This document shows positions 1 through 4,208 of a stretch of DNA of 5,791 bases, piece by piece; position 1 is the stretch's first letter; each line of letters opens with the position of its first letter. The stretch comes from an uncultured Oscillospiraceae bacterium (GTDB lineage: Bacteria; Bacillota; Clostridia; Oscillospirales; Acutalibacteraceae), in the NCBI GenBank assembly GCA_905198295.1, contig CAJKBW010000130.1, positions 1-5,791 on the forward strand, written 5' to 3'. The position numbers and the translations under genes were made by a program. Under the pieces are notes generated by a model. The model searched no databases. It saw nothing but the letters and a program-made list of their open reading frames with translations, and was not told the DNA's origin.

Positions 1-20
1 GGCCATGCTTTAGCATGGCC
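1..20 (-). terminator. Probable operon terminator hairpin, cut by the window edge
   Basis: Positions 1-9 (GGCCATGCT) and 12-20 (AGCATGGCC) are perfect reverse complements. They would fold into a G+C-rich stem, realistically 8 bp with a 4-nt loop. The hairpin begins 34 nt past the stop codon of the sugar-binding protein gene, where the end of the minus-strand operon is expected. The U-tract that would prove an intrinsic terminator would lie at positions below 1 and cannot be seen, so the call rests on the stem and its location. Confidence 0.5.
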
Positions 21-54
21 GCCCTTCCGCTGTCTCTATTCAGGCGGTGCCGGA

Positions 55-1125
55 TTATTTGTAAACCAGCTCGGAAATGCTCTCATCCTTGAGCAGCTCG
101 GCATTGTACCATTTGGCACCGGTATCGATGACGTCACTCTCTGCCGCCTCGCCCTTTATGGCCTTTGCCGCCAGCTCGACCGCTTTATAGCCGATCTGGT
201 ACGGATCCTGGGTGACCGCACCGTAGAACCAGCCTTTTTCCACCGCCGTACGCTGGGTAGCGCCCGCATCGAAGCCGATGGCGATGACATCCTTGTACTT
301 TCCGGAATCCGCGAAATCCTGGCCGTCGTTGGAGGCGGAGAGGATACCGCCCGCGGCGTTTTCATTGGAGCCGTAGATAGCCGCCGGATTATCCTTCAGC
401 AGGGCTTCAGCGCCGGTCTTCATGTCTGCCGCGGAGGTGGTCGCCGGCACATTGACCTTAATGGTCACCTTTGCCGTGCCGTCCGCTGCTTTCTTATACT
501 TGTCATGGCCGGTAACTTCCACCGCACCGGCAAACCCTTCCATCGCTTCAATCTTCTTGGTCAGTGTCTCGATGAATCCAGCGGTGCGCTGGATGATGGA
601 ATCGGACGTCGCGTCCTGCGAGAGGACCGCAACGGTAACGCTGCCGGCCTTCAGCTTCGCCTGAAAGTCCGCGTTCGCAAACAGCTGCTCGGCGGCAATA
701 GCGGCGGCGGCATAGTTGTCAGTCGAAGCGGTCGCATAAATCGAACCTTCAGGCGCATTCGGCACACCGGAGTCAAAACCAATCACCGGGATGCCTTTAT
801 TCTTGCAGTCGTTGAGCTGATCGAGCACCGATTCGGTATCCAGCGCCGCCAGACAGATCGCCTTCGGATTCTTCGTCATAGCATTGTTGAGCATGTTGAC
901 CTGCTCATTGATATCGCTCTCGGTAGGCGGCCCGTCAAAGGTGATTTCCACACCATAATCCTTGGCTGCCTGCTCGGCGCCCTTTTTGACAACCTGCCAG
1001 AACTGGTGCTGGAACCCCTTCGACACCACAGCAACATAAGGCTTGCTTTCCCCCTTGCTGCAGGCGGTGAACGACGCCAGCATGGCGACGGCTGCGGATA
1101 CGGCAAAGATTTTACGGAATTTCAT
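55..1125 (-). CDS. Sugar ABC transporter substrate-binding lipoprotein (RbsB-like, CUT2 family)
   Basis: Extracellular sugar receptor that hands its ligand to the permease and ATPase encoded upstream. The 356-residue product has a lipoprotein signal: charged MKFRK, a hydrophobic stretch, then a lipobox (FTAC) with Cys22 as the probable lipid-anchored residue. The mature part is a periplasmic-binding-protein type 1 fold (Peripla_BP_4 type). By position, likely ligand contacts matching those known in RbsB are Phe42/Trp43, Asp118 (FDSG), Arg180 (QRTAGF), Asn254 (SNEN), Asp286 (GFDAG) and Gln306 (TQDP). Ser119 replaces the second Arg of the ribose-type D-R pair, so ribose is not assured. A Lys/Thr/Val-rich stretch around 207-228 looks longer than in RbsB. 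The start is set by AAGGAGGAG (1134-1142), 8 nt before the ATG. Last gene of the operon. Family call is firm; substrate is unknown. Confidence 0.94.
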   Translation of the reverse strand: MKFRKIFAVSAAVAMLASFTACSKGESKPYVAVVSKGFQHQFWQVVKKGAEQAAKDYGVEITFDGPPTESDINEQVNMLNNAMTKNPKAICLAALDTESVLDQLNDCKNKGIPVIGFDSGVPNAPEGSIYATASTDNYAAAAIAAEQLFANADFQAKLKAGSVTVAVLSQDATSDSIIQRTAGFIETLTKKIEAMEGFAGAVEVTGHDKYKKAADGTAKVTIKVNVPATTSAADMKTGAEALLKDNPAAIYGSNENAAGGILSASNDGQDFADSGKYKDVIAIGFDAGATQRTAVEKGWFYGAVTQDPYQIGYKAVELAAKAIKGEAAESDVIDTGAKWYNAELLKDESISELVYK

Positions 1126-1161
1126 GGTAATTTCTCCTCCTTATTCTATGGTTTTATCGCT

Positions 1162-1182
1162 CGCCGGACATATCGTCCAGCG
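1162..1182 (-). promoter_or_regulatory. Stem-loop between permease and binding-protein genes
   Basis: In the 72-nt gap between the permease stop and the binding-protein start, 1162-1169 (CGCCGGAC) pairs with 1175-1182 (GTCCAGCG). This gives 8 bp with one G-U pair and a 5-nt loop. On the minus-strand transcript it lies about 20 nt upstream of the binding protein's ribosome binding site and has no U-tract after it, so it is not a standard terminator. Inference: a processing or stability element that raises the dose of the binding protein over the membrane parts, as such importers need. It could also be chance structure in G+C-rich DNA. Confidence 0.4.
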
Positions 1183-1197
1183 GTCCTGCCCCAAAAA

Positions 1198-2199
1198 TCA
1201 GGATTTCTTAACAGCGTTCGCTTTCCGGTTGCGGTAATTATCCAGCAGTACCGCAAGAATCACGACCAGGCCGGTGAAGAAGGTCTGGAAATGCCCCTGC
1301 AGATTCATGGACATGAGTCCCTGATTGAGCACACTCATCAGCAGCGCGCCGATCAACGTGCCGGACATGGTGCCGATCCCGCCGGCCATCGACGTACCGC
1401 CGATGATAACCGCCGCAATTGCTTTCATTTCCAGCCCGTTGCCGGTGCCGGGGATGATGCTTGTGTAGGATGCGGCATACACGATGGCCGCCAGACCGCA
1501 GAAAGCGCCGCAGATGGTGTAAATCAGGGTTTTCCAGTTGACCACATTGACGCCGGATAGCCGGACGGCCTCTTCGTTGGAACCGATCGCATAGGTATAT
1601 CGTCCGAGCCGGGTCTTATTCAGCAGGAACAGCGCGATGACAAAAAAGATGGCCATGTAAATCAGACCGGTTGGAAAACCGTTTGCGGTTTTGAAAAACA
1701 GGGTTTTGTACCACCCGTCAGCCGCCGACGAGTTGGGATAACGCTGGGTTTCCACCTTGGTGATGATCGATCCGAGCCCCTGCGTCATCATCATCACACC
1801 CAGCGTGGCGATAAAGGGCGGCAGCTTCAGGCGGGCAATCAGGATACCGTTGATAAAGCCGAACAGCGTGGCGATAAGCACCACCGCAATCAGGCATACC
1901 CACATCGGCAAACCGTTCTTATACAGATAGCCACCGATCAGCGCCGAGCACATCATATTGGTACCGATCGACAGATCGATGCCGCCGCTGATGATGACAA
2001 AGGTGATGCCAAAGGCCATAAACGCCACATAATAGGTCGAGTCCAGAATATTAACCGCGGTGGCTTTCGAGAAAAAGCCATTGCCGAATATACAGAAAAA
2101 CACATAGAGGATGATCAGAACTCCAAGGGCCAGCAGCTTCTGCAGCCCCATGGAACGGATACGCTTCTGCCGTTCTTCAATCGGATTTCCCTTTGTCAT
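1198..2199 (-). CDS. Sugar ABC transporter permease (RbsC-like, CUT2 family)
   Basis: Integral membrane subunit, expected to work as a homodimer that forms the sugar path. The 333 residues fit the BPD_transp_2 family and its usual length. After a charged cytoplasmic N-terminus, hydrophobic segments lie near 21-38, 55-71, 77-93, 99-120, 128-147, 174-194, 223-244, 258-296 and 303-320. Family motifs are visible: GGIDLSIG at 72-79, the ATPase-coupling loop GRYTYAIGSNEEAVRLSG at 199-216, and GGTSMAGGIGTMSG at 267-280. A basic tail (RNRKANAVKKS) ends the protein. The ATG is preceded by GGAGGT (2207-2212, spacing 7 nt) lying inside the 3' end of the ATPase gene, and only 1 nt separates that gene's TGA from this start. 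Translation of the two is therefore probably coupled. Family call is firm; the substrate cannot be told from the permease. Confidence 0.95.
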   Translation of the reverse strand: MTKGNPIEERQKRIRSMGLQKLLALGVLIILYVFFCIFGNGFFSKATAVNILDSTYYVAFMAFGITFVIISGGIDLSIGTNMMCSALIGGYLYKNGLPMWVCLIAVVLIATLFGFINGILIARLKLPPFIATLGVMMMTQGLGSIITKVETQRYPNSSAADGWYKTLFFKTANGFPTGLIYMAIFFVIALFLLNKTRLGRYTYAIGSNEEAVRLSGVNVVNWKTLIYTICGAFCGLAAIVYAASYTSIIPGTGNGLEMKAIAAVIIGGTSMAGGIGTMSGTLIGALLMSVLNQGLMSMNLQGHFQTFFTGLVVILAVLLDNYRNRKANAVKKS

Positions 2200-2200
2200 G

Positions 2201-3754
2201 TCACTTACCTCCCGTCATGCCTTCGCGCATTGTCGCGTATTTCATAATGACTTCCTGACTCGCTTCACTGATATCGAGCACACCGGTTATGCGGCCTTCG
2301 CACATACAGATCACCCGGTCGCTCATGCGCAGCACCTCCTGCAGCTCAGAGGAAATCATGATGATGGCCTTCCCCTCATGGGCAAGCTCGTTCATCAGCT
2401 TGTAGATCTCGCTTTTCGCGCCCACGTCGATGCCGCGGGTCGGTTCGTCAAAGATCAGCACATCGCAGTTGCGCACCAGCCATTTGGCAATAATCACCTT
2501 CTGCTGGTTGCCGCCGGAAAGATTCCGGATGAGCTGCGCGGTCGAAGGGGTTTTTATATTGATTTTCTGAATATACTCTTCTGTGACAGCCTTGATCTTC
2601 CGGCCGCTGACCACACCCGCGGTGGAAAACTCCTCCAAATCGGCCAGAACGGTGTTGTCCGCGACCGAAAGGCCGACCGCCAGGCCATACCGCTTACGGT
2701 CTTCGGAAAGATAACCGATGCCGTTGTGCACGGCATCCTTCGGACTGCGGATATGGACCGGCTGACCATTTTTGAGGATTTCTCCCGCCGTATGCGGATC
2801 GGCGCCGAAGAGCAGACGGGCCACCTCAGTGCGCCCGGCCCCCATCAGACCGGCAAAGCCCAGAATTTCCCCTTTATGCAGCTGGAAGGAAATATCCCGC
2901 ACATCTTTGGAACACAGACCGCGCGCCTCCAGCACCACCGGCGCATCGGCCGGCACCATATTGACCGTTTTGGGCTCCTCGTAAATTGTGCGTCCGACCA
3001 TCGCGTGGATAATCTCGTCAAGGGTGGTCTCCGCGGTATTCATGGTTTTGACGTATTCCCCGTCCCGCATAACCGTGATGCGATCGGTGATCTCCATAAT
3101 CTCATCCATACGGTGGGAGATATACACCATCGTAACGCCGCGTTCCTTGAGGTGACGCATCGTTTTGAACAGCTCGGAAATCTCCGCTTCTGTCAGCGCC
3201 GCACTCGGCTCGTCGAGGATCAGAATCGATGAATCAAAGGACAGCGCTTTGGAGATTTCCACCATCTGCTGCTTGCCGACCGTCAGGCTGCCGACCTTGT
3301 CCTCCGGCGAAAACTGCAGGTTCAGATGGTCGAACAGTTCCTGCGTTCTGCGGTTGATTTCCTTATCGTTGAGCAGGAAGCCCTTGCTTTCCCTCCCGAT
3401 AAAGATGTTCTGCGCGGCAGTCAGGTGATTCATCAGATTCAGCTCCTGATGAACAATTGAGATGCCTGCCTCCTGCGCTTCCTTGGGATCCCGAAAGCAA
3501 ACCGGTTTGCCGTTGTAGAGGATTTCGCCTGCATCGGCCTTATGTATGCCGGTCAGCACCTTCATCAGGGTGGACTTTCCGGCGCCGTTTTCGCCGACAA
3601 GCGCATGAACCTCTCCCCGGCGCAGTTCCAGATTGCATTTCTTCAGTGCATGCACCCCCTGAAACCGCTTGTCAATGCCGATCATCTGCAGTACTACCGG
3701 CGCCTGCTCCGGCGGCGCAGCGGCCGGCTTTTCCATGGTCATGCCCGTATTCAC
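2201..3754 (-). CDS. Sugar ABC transporter ATP-binding protein with two fused ATPase domains (RbsA/MglA-like)
   Basis: Powers import of a monosaccharide on the cytoplasmic face. With the GTG start the protein has 517 residues, close to the family's usual 490-510. Domain 1: Walker A GENGAGKST 54-62, Q-loop Gln103, signature LTVGKQQ 157-163, Walker B ILILDEP 177-183, H-loop His214. Domain 2: altered Walker A GLMGAGRTE 302-310 with Arg in place of Lys, EDRKRYGL 351-358, signature LSGGNQQK 412-419, Walker B VLIFDEP 432-438, and SSE (468-470) where the H-loop His would be. These domain-2 departures are normal for RbsA/MglA proteins, whose catalysis relies on asymmetric sites. GTG at 3752-3754 is preferred because AGGGGG lies 7 nt upstream; in-frame ATGs at 3742 and 3736 are poorly spaced. 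A Pro/Ala-rich lead of about 19 residues precedes the first domain. First gene of the operon, coupled to the permease. Confidence 0.95.
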   Translation of the reverse strand: MNTGMTMEKPAAAPPEQAPVVLQMIGIDKRFQGVHALKKCNLELRRGEVHALVGENGAGKSTLMKVLTGIHKADAGEILYNGKPVCFRDPKEAQEAGISIVHQELNLMNHLTAAQNIFIGRESKGFLLNDKEINRRTQELFDHLNLQFSPEDKVGSLTVGKQQMVEISKALSFDSSILILDEPSAALTEAEISELFKTMRHLKERGVTMVYISHRMDEIMEITDRITVMRDGEYVKTMNTAETTLDEIIHAMVGRTIYEEPKTVNMVPADAPVVLEARGLCSKDVRDISFQLHKGEILGFAGLMGAGRTEVARLLFGADPHTAGEILKNGQPVHIRSPKDAVHNGIGYLSEDRKRYGLAVGLSVADNTVLADLEEFSTAGVVSGRKIKAVTEEYIQKINIKTPSTAQLIRNLSGGNQQKVIIAKWLVRNCDVLIFDEPTRGIDVGAKSEIYKLMNELAHEGKAIIMISSELQEVLRMSDRVICMCEGRITGVLDISEASQEVIMKYATMREGMTGGK

Positions 3755-3761
3755 AGCAGCA

Positions 3762-3767
3762 CCCCCT
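3762..3767 (-). promoter_or_regulatory. Ribosome binding site that decides the GTG start of the ATPase gene
   Basis: AGGGGG on the minus strand, 7 nt before GTG 3752-3754. The reading frame stays open up to an ATG at 3914-3916, with another at 3812-3814, but neither has a good Shine-Dalgarno sequence, and residues upstream of the GTG resemble no part of the RbsA family. This is the only well-placed site, so the gene probably uses a GTG start. Confidence 0.7.
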
Positions 3768-3786
3768 AAAAAATGATGGAAACCGC

Positions 3787-3812
3787 GGAGAAGCCTGACA
3801 GCCGGCTTCCCC
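3787..3812 (-). promoter_or_regulatory. Hairpin in the transporter operon leader
   Basis: 3787-3795 (GGAGAAGCC) pairs with 3804-3812 (GGCTTCCCC) to give a 9-bp stem with one G-U pair and an 8-nt loop. On the minus transcript it lies about 20 nt upstream of the AGGGGG ribosome binding site. A run of six U follows only 14 nt after the stem, too far for a clean intrinsic terminator. A role in leader stability or translation control is possible but unproven. Confidence 0.4.
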
Positions 3813-3934
3813 ATCCGGATTACACTCTCAGTATAGAAAGGCGCAGACAAATTTGCCATAGAAAAACTTCCACAAAAAGTTGAAATTATTACACTATGAC
3901 GGACGCACGCTTGCACAATGCTCTTTTTTCCTGT

Positions 3935-3964
3935 AATATAGTCTTACATCAAAACTTACATCAA
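3935..3964 (-). promoter_or_regulatory. Candidate sigma-A promoter of the transporter operon
   Basis: On the minus strand, TTGATG (3964-3959; 4 of 6 to consensus) is followed after 18 nt by TATATT (3940-3935; 5 of 6). Transcription would start near 3928, giving a leader of about 175 nt before the ATPase GTG. The -35 lies inside the second copy of a tandem 12-bp repeat, as expected for a promoter under an AraC-type activator. A weaker alternative is TATACT at 3835-3830 with ATGGCA 18 nt upstream. Confidence 0.45.
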
Positions 3965-3966
3965 AA
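3943..3966. repeat. Perfect tandem 12-bp repeat, candidate regulator operator
   Basis: CTTACATCAAAA occurs twice back to back (3943-3954 and 3955-3966) with no mismatch. The 12-bp period is close to one helical turn, so both copies face the same side of the DNA, as suits the two helix-turn-helix motifs of an AraC-type protein or a dimer. It overlaps the -35 of the best operon promoter and lies 243 bp upstream of a YesN-type regulator gene. A further half-site in opposite orientation (TGTAA, 3932-3936) keeps the 12-bp phase. Binding by the neighbouring regulator is inference. Confidence 0.6.
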
Positions 3967-4004
3967 AAGTCCGGATGAAGCCAACCGGCTTCTGCCTGCC
4001 GGAC
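3963..4004 (-). terminator. Strong intrinsic terminator in minus orientation upstream of the transporter operon
   Basis: Read on the minus strand: GTCCGG (4004-3999), a 6-nt bulge side, GAAGCC (3992-3987), loop GGTT, GGCTTC (3982-3977), AT, CCGGAC (3974-3969), then six T directly after the stem (3968-3963). That is two perfect 6-bp helices across an asymmetric 6/2 internal loop, plus a U-tract. On the plus strand no T-run follows, so it is directional. No gene lies upstream on the minus strand, so it would end either antisense or noncoding RNA, or a leader transcript. Confidence 0.6.
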
Positions 4005-4089
4005 AGGAGCCGTCAGCGCTGCTGTATCCGCTTCCCACTGCGCGTGCCTTTTTGCCATGGAAAAGCCATCACTTTCTGGCAGGCAGAAG
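3989..4089 (-). repeat. 12-bp inverted repeat that could act as an antiterminator
   Basis: CTTCTGCCTGCC (3989-4000) and GGCAGGCAGAAG (4078-4089) are perfect reverse complements separated by 77 nt. In a minus-strand RNA the 4089-4078 segment would be made first and could pair with 4000-3989. That would occupy the 5' arms of the terminator helices at 3999-4004 and 3987-3992, so the two folds are mutually exclusive. The pairing is seen directly; a regulatory role is inference. Confidence 0.45.
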
Positions 4090-4093
4090 TCCC

Positions 4094-4119
4094 AAAAAGC
4101 GGTGCAGGCCGACCTGCAC
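4094..4119 (-). terminator. Second terminator-like hairpin in minus orientation
   Basis: 4102-4108 (GTGCAGG) pairs with 4113-4119 (CCTGCAC) in a perfect 7-bp stem with a 4-nt loop. On the minus strand, CGC and then five T (4098-4094) follow. The 3-nt gap and short T-run make it weaker than the hairpin at 3963-4004. On the plus strand it is simply a hairpin in the regulator's leader. Confidence 0.35.
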
Positions 4120-4148
4120 TCGAGCAGCCCGTGTCCAATTCCCCTTGT

Positions 4149-4172
4149 TCTGAAAAGATACGCGTTTTCAGA
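4149..4172. repeat. 8-bp inverted repeat upstream of the regulator's ribosome binding site
   Basis: TCTGAAAA (4149-4156) and TTTTCAGA (4165-4172) are perfect reverse complements around an 8-nt centre. The repeat ends 22 nt before AGGAGG (4195-4200). It may be a leader hairpin or a dimeric operator for the regulator gene. It also overlaps a weak minus-strand promoter-like pair (TTGGGA 4184-4179, 18 nt, TATCTT 4160-4155). Confidence 0.35.
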
Positions 4173-4208
4173 GAAAATTCCCAATCGCGCCAACAGGAGG
4201 CTGCCTTT

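Larger units (their letters stand above)
3755..4208. other. Divergent intergenic regulatory region without a convincing gene
   Basis: This 454-bp gap separates the two divergent start codons. Open frames cross it on both strands but lack a ribosome binding site and resemble no protein I know. It divides into a transporter leader (about 3755-3928), an A+T-rich island with promoter elements (about 3820-3968), and a more G+C-rich, fold-rich half (3969-4190). The regulator's own promoter is not clear. The best plus-strand -10 is TATAGT (3937-3942), without a good -35 at 17 nt; if it is used, the regulator has a leader of about 260 nt. I see no match to a riboswitch class I can recognise. Confidence 0.6.

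Noticed and set aside
505..1560. Long open frame on the plus strand, 351 codons
   Set aside because: It lies antisense to the binding-protein and permease genes, has no ribosome binding site, and its His/Arg/Gly-rich product resembles no family. It is a shadow of G+C-rich coding DNA.
2821..2850. Altered Walker A (Arg for Lys) and missing H-loop His in the second ATPase domain
   Set aside because: These changes are usual for the second domain of RbsA/MglA proteins and do not indicate a broken gene.
2111..3232. Long open frame on the plus strand, 373 codons
   Set aside because: Fully antisense to the double ATPase, whose motifs are all intact in the minus frame. No protein family signature.
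3908..3915. Possible catabolite (CcpA) site, TGCAAGCG on the minus strand
   Set aside because: Only the left half matches the cre consensus; the right half does not, so I would not annotate it.
3755..3916. Upstream ATG extension of the ATPase gene
   Set aside because: It would add 54 residues not typical of the family across the likely promoter leader. The AGGGGG-GTG pair at 3754 gives a better start and a normal length.
3969..4119. Known riboswitch, 6S RNA or SRP RNA in the folded intergenic half
   Set aside because: Checked both strands for cobalamin, Moco, T-box, 6S and SRP core motifs; none fits. A covariance-model search would be decisive and could not be run here.
3894..4193. Overlapping small open frames on both strands in the intergenic region (99 and 85 codons)
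   Set aside because: The minus one starts at TTG without a ribosome binding site, and the plus one also lacks one. Both products are of mixed, non-family composition, and the DNA is full of hairpins and promoter elements instead.
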